Below, in pieces: positions 15,876 to 25,449 of a DNA stretch of 64,000 nucleotides. How positions within the stretch are numbered: the stretch's first letter is position 1; every line of letters starts with the position of its first letter. This stretch comes from an uncultured Chitinophaga sp. Its GTDB lineage: Bacteria; Bacteroidota; Bacteroidia; Chitinophagales; Chitinophagaceae. The position numbers and the translations under genes are program-made. Location: the NCBI RefSeq assembly GCF_937898475.1, contig NZ_CALEJS010000039.1, positions 124,001-188,000 of the forward strand. The letters are read 5' to 3'. A model generated the notes under the pieces. It made no database searches, was not told the DNA's origin, and saw only the letters and a program-made list of their open reading frames with translations.

Positions 15876-18374
15876 ATGCTCAGGAGAATAATACTGTTAC
15901 AACTGTGTTTATTGATAGGGTTTATAGGTGTTACCCATGCTCAGGTGCCAACGGCTACAATGTCGAGGGACCAGTTGAAGCAGGTAAAGGTGGATCAGCT
16001 GTCTGACGACCAGGTACGGCAGCTGGTAAGTGAAATGAAGAAGAATAAGATCACTTTTGACCAGGTGGATGAGTATGCGGCACAGAATGGGATACCGGAT
16101 GCGGAGGTGACAAAGCTGAAGGCAAGGATACAGGCAATGGGGCTGGATAAGGAACTGGCGGATAATGCAGGACGGGACACGAGTACAGAAACCGTTGACG
16201 AATCGTCCCGCCAGGTAAATGATACAACTGATTACTGGGACCAGCGGCTTCGGCGCCTCAGGAGTAAAGAGGATTTTGAACGGGAACTTCGGCGGAGAAA
16301 GATCTTTGGTACAGAGTTGTTCAGCAATAAGAATTTGACCTTCGAGCCCAATCTACGGATGCCTACTCCCCCTAATTACCGCATAGCCACAAATGATGAG
16401 TTACTTATAGACGTATATGGTTATTCTGAGGTGCAGCACCAGCTGAAAGTAACTCCTGACGGATATATCCGCATTCCCTACCTGGGCCCCGTTTATGTAA
16501 ATGGACTGACAATGGAGGAGGCGCGCGTTCGTATCACCAAGCAGCTTTCTAGCATTTATGGCGGTATTAAAACAGGAAACACCTTTGTACAGGTGTCTCT
16601 CGGCAACATCCGCAGTATACGTGTATTGCTCATTGGTGAAATTGAACGTCCCGGAACATATAGCCTGCCAAGCCTTGCAACGGTAGCGAACGCACTTTAT
16701 GTATCTGGCGGTCCGGGTGAAAATGGTTCTTTCCGTAACATCCAGGTGATACGCAATGGGCAAACAGCGGCTACATTTGACCTGTATGATTTTATTACCC
16801 GGGGAGATCTTACCAATAACATTGTATTGCAGGATCAGGATATTGTAAAGGTTAATCCGTATAAAACCCGTGTTGAACTGACAGGTGAGGTGAAACGCCC
16901 GGCTATATTTGAAGCAAAGGAGAATGAAACCCTGCAGCAGATATTGGAATATGCGGGCGGGTATACAGATAAAGCCTACCGGGAGATTATCCGTGCTAAC
17001 AGGATCAATAACCGGCAGCGCGAGGTAGTAAACATCCCCGCTGACCAGATCAGCAGCTTTCAGCCAAAATCAGGCGACCAGTTTTTTGTAGATTCAATAT
17101 TGACACGTTTTACCAACCGGGTAACCATTTCAGGTGCAGTGTTCCACCCGGGTGATTATGCCCTTGAGGAGGGAATGACGGTAGGCGATCTTATCCGCAA
17201 GGCGGATGGCGTAAAAGAGGAAGCGGCACTTACACGCGGGGTGATCCGCCGCCTGCAGGCAGATTACACCCCCGCCATGGTCAGCTTTAACGTGGCTGAC
17301 GTGGTAAATGGCCGCCAGCAGTTGCGCCTGCAGCGGGAGGACAGCGTGATTGTATACTCGAAGATGGGACTGCGCGAATTGTACCAGGTAAAGATAAACG
17401 GAGAGGTAAATCAACCCGGACAGTATGTGTATGCGGATAGTATGCAGCTGGAGGATCTGATATTGATAGCCGGGGGGTTGAGAGATGCAGCATCTCTGAA
17501 ACATGTGGAGATATCCAGACGTATACGTTCAGGTGCAGATTCATCGGATACCAGGATGGCGATCATCCAGCAGTTTGATATCAATGCTGATCTGGCCAAT
17601 AATCCCGGTGCGGCAGCATTTGGCCTGCAGCCTTTTGACGAGGTAATGGTGCGCAAAGCGCCCTCCTACATGGAGCAAGCCAATATGCAGATAGGAGGCG
17701 AGGTTTTATACCCCGGGCAATATGCTATTAACTCAAAGCGGGAGCGTATTTCTGACGTGATCCGCCGTGCCGGCGGGCTGCGCCCTGAAGCGTATCCCGA
17801 AGGGGCAGTATTGCTGCGTAAAACATTTGTAAATGAGTCGGACAGTGCTTACCTCACCAATAAGCTGGAGGTGTTCTATAATAAAATGCAGGACAGCTCG
17901 GACATTCTCCGGTTGAAGAGCGCTATGGAGCGTAAAGAACAATTGCTGGGCATTAACCTGGACCAGATACTGAAAAATCCCGGATCTAAATACGACCTGC
18001 TGGTAGAAGAAGGGGATATTCTCAAAGTTCCCAAGAAGTTACAGACGGTCCAGGTATTTGGGGAGATATACTTCCCGAAGAAAGTACGCTTTGAAAGGAA
18101 TATTGGTTTCAGAGACTACATCCGTGGCGCCGGCGGGTTTACTACCCAGGCGCTCAAGAGAAGGAGCTACATAGTTTATGCTAACGGTGAGGTGAAAAAC
18201 ACCCGTAAGGTGCTGTTCTTTAATAGTTATCCGAAAGTTAAGCCGGGAGCGGAAATATATGTACCTACCAAAAGAGAGCGTAAAGGGCTAAGTGGGCAGG
18301 AGGCTATCGGGTTAGCAAGCGGTCTGGCGTCAATAGCCTTGATTGTTGTGACGTTATTGGATAGGATTAAATAG
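15876..18374 (+). CDS. Polysaccharide export outer-membrane protein with multiple SLBB domains (Wza-like)
   Basis: Exports capsule or exopolysaccharide across the periplasm and outer membrane. Residues 1-22 are a signal peptide ending THAQ. The Poly_export domain starts at about residue 165 (PPNYRIATNDELLIDVYGY), and at least five SLBB-type repeats follow, marked by recurring GEV-x-(R/Q/Y)PG or GEIYFP turns. A hydrophobic helix at about residues 810-828 ends the protein, where Wza has its membrane-crossing helix. At 832 residues it is more than twice Wza, owing to the extra SLBB repeats, which is common in Bacteroidota. It is the first gene of the operon, 5 bp before the sugar dehydrogenase. 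Confidence 0.92.
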   Translation: MLRRIILLQLCLLIGFIGVTHAQVPTATMSRDQLKQVKVDQLSDDQVRQLVSEMKKNKITFDQVDEYAAQNGIPDAEVTKLKARIQAMGLDKELADNAGRDTSTETVDESSRQVNDTTDYWDQRLRRLRSKEDFERELRRRKIFGTELFSNKNLTFEPNLRMPTPPNYRIATNDELLIDVYGYSEVQHQLKVTPDGYIRIPYLGPVYVNGLTMEEARVRITKQLSSIYGGIKTGNTFVQVSLGNIRSIRVLLIGEIERPGTYSLPSLATVANALYVSGGPGENGSFRNIQVIRNGQTAATFDLYDFITRGDLTNNIVLQDQDIVKVNPYKTRVELTGEVKRPAIFEAKENETLQQILEYAGGYTDKAYREIIRANRINNRQREVVNIPADQISSFQPKSGDQFFVDSILTRFTNRVTISGAVFHPGDYALEEGMTVGDLIRKADGVKEEAALTRGVIRRLQADYTPAMVSFNVADVVNGRQQLRLQREDSVIVYSKMGLRELYQVKINGEVNQPGQYVYADSMQLEDLILIAGGLRDAASLKHVEISRRIRSGADSSDTRMAIIQQFDINADLANNPGAAAFGLQPFDEVMVRKAPSYMEQANMQIGGEVLYPGQYAINSKRERISDVIRRAGGLRPEAYPEGAVLLRKTFVNESDSAYLTNKLEVFYNKMQDSSDILRLKSAMERKEQLLGINLDQILKNPGSKYDLLVEEGDILKVPKKLQTVQVFGEIYFPKKVRFERNIGFRDYIRGAGGFTTQALKRRSYIVYANGEVKNTRKVLFFNSYPKVKPGAEIYVPTKRERKGLSGQEAIGLASGLASIALIVVTLLDRIK

Positions 18375-18379
18375 AAAAT

Positions 18380-19675
18380 ATGGATGCTCTCAGGCCTGAA
18401 ATTGCTATAATCGGACTTGGTTATGTTGGTTTACCGCTTGCGGTAGCCTTCGGGAAGAAGTATCGTGTTACGGGTTTCGATATAGACGAAAAGCGCGTAA
18501 AGGCGTTGCAGCAGGGGAAGGACCATACCGGTGAAGTGGACCCCATAGAATTAAGCCGGGTGGTACTGCAGAAGAACGAAGAGGACCAGGATAAAGGATT
18601 GGTGCTATCCTCTGACCGGGAAATGCTAAGGCGCTGCAAAATATTTATTGTAACAGTACCTACGCCCGTCAACCAGTTCAAAAGCCCGGACCTGCGTTTT
18701 CTTTTGTCTGCCACCGAGACGGTTGCCGGCGTTTTAAAGCCTGGCGATATTGTGATCTATGAATCTACGGTATATCCGGGCTGCACAGAGGAAGACTGTG
18801 TACCGCTGCTGGAAAAGGTGTCGGGGCTCCGGTATAATGTTGATTTTTACTGCGGGTATTCTCCCGAAAGAATTAATCCCGGAGATAAAATCAATACGCT
18901 TACTAGTATTAAAAAGGTAACTTCAGGCTCTACTCCTGAGGCAGCCGAGAAAGTGGATCTGCTTTACCGCAACATCATCGAGGCTGGCACATATAAGGCG
19001 CCCAGCATCAAGGTAGCGGAGGCTTCCAAGGCGATCGAAAACGCGCAGCGGGATCTGAATATTAGTTTTGTGAATGAACTTGCGTTGATATTTGATCGAA
19101 TGGGCATTGACACGATGGATGTTATTGATGCTGCGGCTACCAAGTGGAATTTTCTAAAGTTTAAACCCGGGCTCGTCGGAGGACACTGTATAGGAGTGGA
19201 CCCGTATTATCTTACTTATAAGGCTGAATCGCTGGGATATCATCCTCACGTCATTTTGTCCGGACGCCGGGTGAACGACAATATGGGTATGTTTATAGCG
19301 AACAAAGTTGTCAAACTGATGATCCGCAAGGGGCATAAAATAGAGGGCGCCCGGGCCCTGATACTAGGTATCACCTTCAAAGAGAACTGTCCCGATATAA
19401 GAAATTCGCGGGTAATCGACATCTACCGGGAGCTGCAGCAGTTCGGACTGGAGGTACATGTATATGATCCCTATGCCATAAAGGAAGATGTGGAAGTAGC
19501 TTATGAGCTTGCTTTGGTGCATGAATTGAATGAAAGGTATGATACTATTATTCTGGCAGTTGCCCATGAAGCATTCAGAAAACTGGATTATAGCGCATTA
19601 AAGAGCAGTAATAACGCGGTGGTATTTGATACAAAGGCTTTTCTTAACAGAGAGATTGTGGATGCCAGGCTATAA
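18380..19675 (+). CDS. Nucleotide-sugar dehydrogenase, UDP-GalNAcA/ManNAcA type (WbpO/TviB-like)
   Basis: Oxidises C6 of a UDP-N-acetylhexosamine to the uronic acid with two NAD+. The N-terminal Rossmann motif is GLGYVGLPLA, the middle domain has EASKAIENAQRDLNI, and the catalytic cysteine is C270 in GGHCIGVDPYY. The length of 431 is normal. The sequence around RDLNISFVNELALIFDRMGID is typical of the WbpO/TviB branch (UDP-GalNAc to UDP-GalNAcA) rather than UDP-glucose dehydrogenase; the exact epimer is an inference. It supplies an acidic sugar to the polysaccharide built by this operon. Confidence 0.9.
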   Translation: MDALRPEIAIIGLGYVGLPLAVAFGKKYRVTGFDIDEKRVKALQQGKDHTGEVDPIELSRVVLQKNEEDQDKGLVLSSDREMLRRCKIFIVTVPTPVNQFKSPDLRFLLSATETVAGVLKPGDIVIYESTVYPGCTEEDCVPLLEKVSGLRYNVDFYCGYSPERINPGDKINTLTSIKKVTSGSTPEAAEKVDLLYRNIIEAGTYKAPSIKVAEASKAIENAQRDLNISFVNELALIFDRMGIDTMDVIDAAATKWNFLKFKPGLVGGHCIGVDPYYLTYKAESLGYHPHVILSGRRVNDNMGMFIANKVVKLMIRKGHKIEGARALILGITFKENCPDIRNSRVIDIYRELQQFGLEVHVYDPYAIKEDVEVAYELALVHELNERYDTIILAVAHEAFRKLDYSALKSSNNAVVFDTKAFLNREIVDARL

Positions 19676-19718
19676 TAATTATTGGATCGGCAAATCATAG
19701 TTCATTTTACGATAAAAA

Positions 19719-20801
19719 ATGGAAAATACCAGACAACAGCATTTTCAGGAAGATGAAGTAACACTAAAAGACCTGATACTGAAAATACAGGATTGGTGGA
19801 AATACCTGTTGAGTAAGTGGCTTACCATAATAATTGTGGGATTGGTTGGCGCTGGTATTGGCCTTACTATGTCATTATTGGACAAACCGGATTATAAGGG
19901 AGAGCTTACTTTTGTTGTAGAGGATAACTCTTCAAGTCCCTTAAGCGCTTACGCAGGTCTGGCGAGCCAGTTTGGTATTGATCTTGGCGGCAGAGGCAGT
20001 GGAACCGGTGTTTTTGAGGGAGACAATGTAATAGAGTTTTTAAAATCAAGGTTGATGATTGAACGAGCCCTGCTTTCATCCGTTACATATCAGGGAAAGA
20101 CCATGAGCCTGGCGGAATTGTATATTGATGCTTATGAACTGCGTGATAAGTGGAAACGCCCGGAACTGAGAACATTGAAGTTCCCTGTTACCGAAACCAG
20201 GGAAGGATTTTCTTTAGTGCAGGATAGCGTGTTGAATGTTATCCACGAACAGATTGTAAAAGGAAAGTACAAAGTAGAAAAGCTGGATAAGAAGTTAAGC
20301 TTTATTAAAGTCCAGTGTATCTCTGCCAGCGAGGTTTTCTCGAAGGTATTTATACAGCATATCGTAGATCAGGCAGGCAGTTTCTATATTGATACAAAGA
20401 CCAGGCATAATAAGATCAATATTGACAGGCTGCAGCAACAGGCAGATTCACTGGAGAAGCTGTTGAACCGCAAGACTTATTCAGCGGCGGCCATACAAGA
20501 TCTGAACCTTAATCCTGCCAGACAAGCTGCCGGAGTGAATACTGAGCTGGCAGTAAGAGACAAATTTATGTTGCAGACTATGTATGCGGAGGTGGTTAAG
20601 AATCTTGAGCTAAGCAAGATCGCCATGGCGCAGGAAACCCCCGTTATACAGATTGTGGACAGGCCCATTCTGCCACTGAAGAAGGAGCGGTTGGGTAAGG
20701 CAAAGGGAATTATACTTGGAGGAATTTTGGGAGGATTTCTAATAGTGGTATTTCTGCTTGCCCGTAAAATCTATAGCGACACTATGAGAGGTAGAGGCTA
20801 A
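19719..20801 (+). CDS. Chain-length determinant protein (Wzz family)
   Basis: An inner-membrane polysaccharide co-polymerase that sets chain length. Two transmembrane helices flank a periplasmic coiled-coil region: one at about residues 37-54 after a charged cytoplasmic N-terminus, the other at about 333-352 (KGIILGGILGGFLIVVFLL). No Walker motifs follow the second helix, so the tyrosine-kinase half seen in Wzc is absent. At 360 residues the length fits Wzz. It lies between the sugar dehydrogenase and the flippase. Confidence 0.88.
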   Translation: MENTRQQHFQEDEVTLKDLILKIQDWWKYLLSKWLTIIIVGLVGAGIGLTMSLLDKPDYKGELTFVVEDNSSSPLSAYAGLASQFGIDLGGRGSGTGVFEGDNVIEFLKSRLMIERALLSSVTYQGKTMSLAELYIDAYELRDKWKRPELRTLKFPVTETREGFSLVQDSVLNVIHEQIVKGKYKVEKLDKKLSFIKVQCISASEVFSKVFIQHIVDQAGSFYIDTKTRHNKINIDRLQQQADSLEKLLNRKTYSAAAIQDLNLNPARQAAGVNTELAVRDKFMLQTMYAEVVKNLELSKIAMAQETPVIQIVDRPILPLKKERLGKAKGIILGGILGGFLIVVFLLARKIYSDTMRGRG

Positions 20802-20847
20802 ACGCCACCATATACATGTAAAGTGATTAACCAAGCTGTTTGTAAAG

Positions 20848-22260
20848 ATGGAAGAAAGGGGCAGAGAAATAATCAGGAACACCATAATTTATGCGATTGG
20901 CAACCTCGGCTCACGCGTCCTGAGTTTTATTATGGTTCCTCTCTACAGTTATTATCTCAGCAAAGACGAGTTTGGATTTTATGACCTTGTTGTGACCACT
21001 GTCACATTGCTTGTACCCCTTATCACCATGCAGCTTTCAGACAGTATTTTCAGATGGCTTCTGGACTCAAAAGACAATGAGGAATTAAAGGAAAGCGTGA
21101 TAACCAATGCCTGGTTGCTGGTGTTTTTCAATATCGTGATCGCTGCATTGGTTTTACTGACAGGTCTTTTTTTCGGATTGCGGCAGTATGGGGTACTGCT
21201 GGTTTTGCTGGCTACCTCCGCCATATTGCCTGTAATACAGCTAAGTGTTCGTGGATTGCAGGAGAACAGGCTATTTGCTATGAGCGGTATCATTTTCTCG
21301 GCCGTGTTGCTCATATTTAATGTGCTGTTGCTGACGGTGTTCAGTATGGGAGTAACGGCGCTGTTCATCTCTACTATTTTTGCAAATATTGCAGCGAGCA
21401 TTTTTTTAGTATATAAGAAAAATCTGTTTAGGTATTTTAAACTACACAGGTTTTCAATAAAGCAGATTGGCGAGCTGTTGAAATATTCCTGGCCGCTGGT
21501 ACCTAACACCATCAGCTGGTGGCTGATAAGTTCGGCGAATAAGTATATTATTCTGGGATACCTGGGTATGGATGCAAATGGAATTTACGGTGTGGCCAAC
21601 CGGTTTCCGGCTATTATGGTGATGATCGATTCAGTGTTGATTATGGCGTGGCAGGAAAGCGCTATACTTAATTTTCATCACAAGGATAGGGATGCTTTTT
21701 TTTCAAAAGTATTCAACAAGATGGTGATCATGCAGCTTTCTGCCGCTCTCCTGCTGGCATTGTGCTCTAAATTTATAATCGGGATATTGATCAGTCCTGG
21801 TTTTTTCGATGCCTGGAGATATATGCCCATTCTCTTTCTTGCGGTTGCCTTTTCAACGTTTTCCGGTTTTTATGGCACTATTTACCTGACCCTAAAGAGT
21901 ACAAGGAAAATATTTTTGACAACATTGGTGGCCGGAATAATTAACCTTTTGGTAGCACTGCTGCTGGTGAGGTATTGTAAGCTTTTTGGTGTGGCTACAG
22001 GAACCTTGCTTGGGTTTATATCTCTTTATCTTATCAGGGTATTTGATACCCGTAAGCATCTACGGGTAAGTTTAGAACTTAAGCCATTGATGGGGTTCCT
22101 GATTTTGTTTGTCTGCTCATTTGTTGTGCTGTATGTATATGAAAGCGACCTGCTGATCTGGGTACTATTGGTTATATCATTACTTTATACTTTTTTCATT
22201 AATATGCCCATGTTACAGCAGACCTTTGGCCTTATCAAGGCCAAATTGGGCCGATCATAA
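20848..22260 (+). CDS. Lipid-linked oligosaccharide flippase (Wzx family)
   Basis: A 470-residue integral membrane protein with about 12-14 hydrophobic segments and the N-terminal pattern RNTIIYAIGNLGSRVLSFIMVPLYS, typical of the MATE/MOP polysaccharide translocases. It should flip undecaprenyl-linked repeat units to the periplasmic face. It follows Wzz by 46 bp and precedes a pyruvyl transferase. The family is confident; the specificity depends on the repeat unit. Confidence 0.9.
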   Translation: MEERGREIIRNTIIYAIGNLGSRVLSFIMVPLYSYYLSKDEFGFYDLVVTTVTLLVPLITMQLSDSIFRWLLDSKDNEELKESVITNAWLLVFFNIVIAALVLLTGLFFGLRQYGVLLVLLATSAILPVIQLSVRGLQENRLFAMSGIIFSAVLLIFNVLLLTVFSMGVTALFISTIFANIAASIFLVYKKNLFRYFKLHRFSIKQIGELLKYSWPLVPNTISWWLISSANKYIILGYLGMDANGIYGVANRFPAIMVMIDSVLIMAWQESAILNFHHKDRDAFFSKVFNKMVIMQLSAALLLALCSKFIIGILISPGFFDAWRYMPILFLAVAFSTFSGFYGTIYLTLKSTRKIFLTTLVAGIINLLVALLLVRYCKLFGVATGTLLGFISLYLIRVFDTRKHLRVSLELKPLMGFLILFVCSFVVLYVYESDLLIWVLLVISLLYTFFINMPMLQQTFGLIKAKLGRS

Positions 22261-22284
22261 CACTTTAGGTAATTATTTAGGTAT

Positions 22285-23274
22285 ATGCAGTTTTATAATA
22301 TAGAGAAGATAAAAGGCTTAAAGCAGAAAATTGCAGATGCGCTTCAGCCTTTGATAAACAATAACTACGTGTTACTCGATGTTCCCAATCACCGTAACAT
22401 CGGCGATAACCTTATATGGCAGGGGGAGCTTGATTTTCTGAAGGACTACGTGCCGTACAAGATGGTTTATTCCTGCAACCATTACACATACCTGCCGGAC
22501 AGGATACCAAAAGATGCGGTAATCCTTCTGCATGGTGGAGGTAACTTTGGCGATATCTATCCTGAAGTACAAAAGTTCAGGCTGGATGTGGTGAAGCAAT
22601 TTCCGCACAACAGGATCATTGTTTTTCCGCAAACGATCTTTTATAAGGATAAATCTTTGTTGAAGGGAGATGCGCAGATATTTAACGTTCATGAAGACAT
22701 ACATGTCTGTGTGCGGGATACGGTTTCCCTAGATGCCTTGAGTAAAGTCATTGATACAAAAAAATTGCTGTTACTCCCTGATATGGCTTTCTGTATGGAC
22801 CTTAGTAACTATTTGTCTGAAAGGGTTACAGGGAGAACGTTAATCATGCGGAGAACAGATAAGGAACTGGCCAATGGCTTTAATGAAAACAATGTAAAGA
22901 AACAGATTACCGGCGAGGCTGACGTCAAAGATTGGCCAACCTATAATATCAGCGACACCTTTTCAATGTACAAAGTGTATGGGGAGATAATTGAAAAACG
23001 GTTATCTGGTAAACTTATAAATGTTCCCGTACTCAACCGCCTCGTGAACCCAGAGTTCGGGTTGAAATCGTCCGGAAACAGAAAGAAGTTTATTGAGACC
23101 GGTATCCGGTTCATAAATGAATACGATACGATAGTGACCACGAGACTACACGGGTTAATTTTGGCTGTGTTGTTAAATAAAAAAGTGTTGCTGCTGGATA
23201 ATTCTTACGGCAAAATAGAAGGGTTCTATAATACCTGGTTAAAGGAATTTAAAAACATTGAACTACTAAAATAA
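22285..23274 (+). CDS. Polysaccharide pyruvyl transferase family protein
   Basis: Adds ketal-linked pyruvate from phosphoenolpyruvate to a sugar, giving extra negative charge. The N-terminal glycine-rich block VILLHGGGNFGDIYPE and the C-terminal block TTRLHGLILAVLLNKK, with LLLDNSYGK after it, are the family signatures. At 329 residues it is of normal size. It sits between the flippase and a GT2, with short spacings (24 and 12 bp), so it is probably translated from the same message. Some family members have other roles, but the operon context fits pyruvylation. Confidence 0.88.
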   Translation: MQFYNIEKIKGLKQKIADALQPLINNNYVLLDVPNHRNIGDNLIWQGELDFLKDYVPYKMVYSCNHYTYLPDRIPKDAVILLHGGGNFGDIYPEVQKFRLDVVKQFPHNRIIVFPQTIFYKDKSLLKGDAQIFNVHEDIHVCVRDTVSLDALSKVIDTKKLLLLPDMAFCMDLSNYLSERVTGRTLIMRRTDKELANGFNENNVKKQITGEADVKDWPTYNISDTFSMYKVYGEIIEKRLSGKLINVPVLNRLVNPEFGLKSSGNRKKFIETGIRFINEYDTIVTTRLHGLILAVLLNKKVLLLDNSYGKIEGFYNTWLKEFKNIELLK

Positions 23275-23286
23275 TAGTACGGCATA

Positions 23287-24294
23287 ATGATATTGAAACC
23301 CAAAGTATCGGTGTTGATGCCTGTTTATAACGGTGATAAATTTCTGAGGCATGCAATAGAGAGTGTTTTAACACAGACATTTTCCGACTTTGAGCTGATT
23401 ATTATTGACGATGCCAGCTCTGATAATTCGGCTGCTATCATTAAAAGCTATAGTGACAGCAGGATTAAGTATTTCAGAAATGAAGTTAATTCAGGTATAG
23501 TCAAAACCCTCAACAGGGGTTTGCAACTTGCTGAGGGAGTTTATATTGCCCGCATGGATGCCGATGACATATGTATGGCAGACCGGCTCTCGAAGCAGGT
23601 TGCATTATTGGATGAGCATAGCGATATTGGTATTTGCGGAGCGGATTGTCAACTTATAAATGACAAGGGTGCAGTCATAGGGAAGAATATTTGTCCAACT
23701 GATCCGGAAGAATGGCGCATTGAACTAATGTTCCGCACACCTGTTGCTCATCCGCTTGTAATGATCCGCCGCTCTGTATTGATTGAGTGTGGCGGGTACC
23801 GTGAAGGAATGGAGCCGGCCGAAGACTACGATCTCTGGATAAGGGTGTCCAAATTATGTAAGGGAGCTAATATTCCGGAATACCTCCTGAAGTACAGGAT
23901 GCATGACGCTAACTACAGCAGTAAGAAAAGGGATATGTATAGCGCATTGCTCTGTAAAATTCTGGAGGATAATGCGGCATATCTGGGGTTGGACGTGAAG
24001 TATGTAAGGCATCATATCAACTTTATAATCGGCGATTGGGATGTGCCGGTTACGGCGCATGATGTGAAAACGCTGAAGAGCTGGAAGAACGGATTAATAG
24101 CCAGGAACAAAGTATGTGGTAAATATGCAACAGGTGTATTTAGAGAGATCATCAACAAATACTATACAAATGCCTTGTTAAGTATAGTGAAAAGCAGCAG
24201 GAATGGCATAAATGTTAAATTGGTGGCGATCCGGCAATTGTTTACGGCGTCTCCAAAACATACTATGAAACATATAATACGTAAAATAGGATAG
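23287..24294 (+). CDS. Glycosyltransferase family 2
   Basis: A GT-A fold transferase using a nucleotide sugar. The start VSVLMPVYNGDKFLRHAIES and the metal-binding RMDADD (about residue 95) are diagnostic. PVAHPLVMIRRSVL and AEDYDLWIRV follow, typical of bacterial GT2 enzymes that assemble repeat units. It is 335 residues, soluble and probably membrane-associated through partners. Its start is 12 bp after the pyruvyl transferase. The donor and linkage are unknown. Confidence 0.9.
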   Translation: MILKPKVSVLMPVYNGDKFLRHAIESVLTQTFSDFELIIIDDASSDNSAAIIKSYSDSRIKYFRNEVNSGIVKTLNRGLQLAEGVYIARMDADDICMADRLSKQVALLDEHSDIGICGADCQLINDKGAVIGKNICPTDPEEWRIELMFRTPVAHPLVMIRRSVLIECGGYREGMEPAEDYDLWIRVSKLCKGANIPEYLLKYRMHDANYSSKKRDMYSALLCKILEDNAAYLGLDVKYVRHHINFIIGDWDVPVTAHDVKTLKSWKNGLIARNKVCGKYATGVFREIINKYYTNALLSIVKSSRNGINVKLVAIRQLFTASPKHTMKHIIRKIG

Positions 24295-24306
24295 TTGCTA
24301 AATGTT

Positions 24307-25449
24307 ATGCGAAAAGTACTAGTCATCCTGGATTCGTTATGTGTAGGAGGAAGGGAAAGGATCGTAGTTGATCTATGTAATTCTTTTGACCCGGAGAAAT
24401 ACAGCATAACGTTTGTAACGTTGTCTTGTGATAATAATCCTTTTAAAAGTCAGCTGAACTCAAATATCGGGTTTTATGCTTTACCTTTCCCTGAGAGAGA
24501 TATTATTGGTCTCAGGTCTGTTTTATTCCTGTTTAAAGGTGTGCCGCGGCTGATTTCGTATATAAAGCAATATAATCCTGATATTATTCATACACACTCC
24601 AATATCCACCGGTTACTTCTTGCAAACATAGCCATCAAGGGCTCTAAAGTATCTGCAAAGATTTTTCATTCCATTCATACTTCAGGGCTTCACTATAGTA
24701 ATCACAGTTTTTCTTCGAGAATAAAACGTCTGTTTGAGAAGGTTTCATTTTTGTTGGCAAAGCCCAAATTAATAGGAGTTTCTGCCGAAATCAATGACAA
24801 TAATAAGAAGTTTTATAAGAATTACGCTTTTGAAAGCAGGTGTATTCCCAATGGGGTAGACCTGAAAGTATTCGACAGGAATAAGTACAGTTACTCTAAA
24901 GAAAAGCTGGGACTGAGCGAAAATGAACTGGCGATTGTTTATCCCGCCAGGCTTGTGCCTGGTAAAAACCATATCACTCTTTTAAAGGCGTTTAAAAAGA
25001 TACGTGCCGAAGAAGAAGGGGTGAAACTTGTTTTTGCAGGAGATGGAGAAATGCGAACGGCCATTGAAAACTATGTTCAGGAAAACCAGCTTGAGAGAAG
25101 TGTAGTGCTGCTTGGTAATGTTACCAATATCCCCGAAATATTGTCGGTTGCCGATATTGGTGCATTCCCTTCTGAATATGAGGGTTTTGGTATAGGTTTG
25201 ATTGAGATGATGGCGATGGGAATACCTGTGGTTGCATCCGACATCCAGGTTTTTAATGAGTTTATTGATCATATGAATAACGGGGTGCTATACCCGACGT
25301 TTGACAGTGATACTTTGGCGTCTATGTTATTGCTTGTTATGCGAAACAACGAGCTTCGGACGGCATTGGGAGTTAAAGCACGGGAGACAGCACAACAGTT
25401 TTCGCTGGAAAGAAGTGTAAACGGTCATATTACCTATTATGAAAGTTAA
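24307..25449 (+). CDS. Glycosyltransferase family 4
   Basis: A GT-B fold retaining transferase. The N-terminal domain begins RKVLVILDSLCVGGRERIVV, and the C-terminal donor-binding domain has IVYPARLVPGKNH, LVFAGDGEMR and the E-x7-E region SEYEGFGIGLIEMMAMGIPVV. The start was moved from an upstream TTG to ATG 24307, where the normal GT4 N-terminus begins. It overlaps the next gene by 11 bp, a sign of coupled translation. Donor unknown. Confidence 0.9.
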   Translation: MRKVLVILDSLCVGGRERIVVDLCNSFDPEKYSITFVTLSCDNNPFKSQLNSNIGFYALPFPERDIIGLRSVLFLFKGVPRLISYIKQYNPDIIHTHSNIHRLLLANIAIKGSKVSAKIFHSIHTSGLHYSNHSFSSRIKRLFEKVSFLLAKPKLIGVSAEINDNNKKFYKNYAFESRCIPNGVDLKVFDRNKYSYSKEKLGLSENELAIVYPARLVPGKNHITLLKAFKKIRAEEEGVKLVFAGDGEMRTAIENYVQENQLERSVVLLGNVTNIPEILSVADIGAFPSEYEGFGIGLIEMMAMGIPVVASDIQVFNEFIDHMNNGVLYPTFDSDTLASMLLLVMRNNELRTALGVKARETAQQFSLERSVNGHITYYES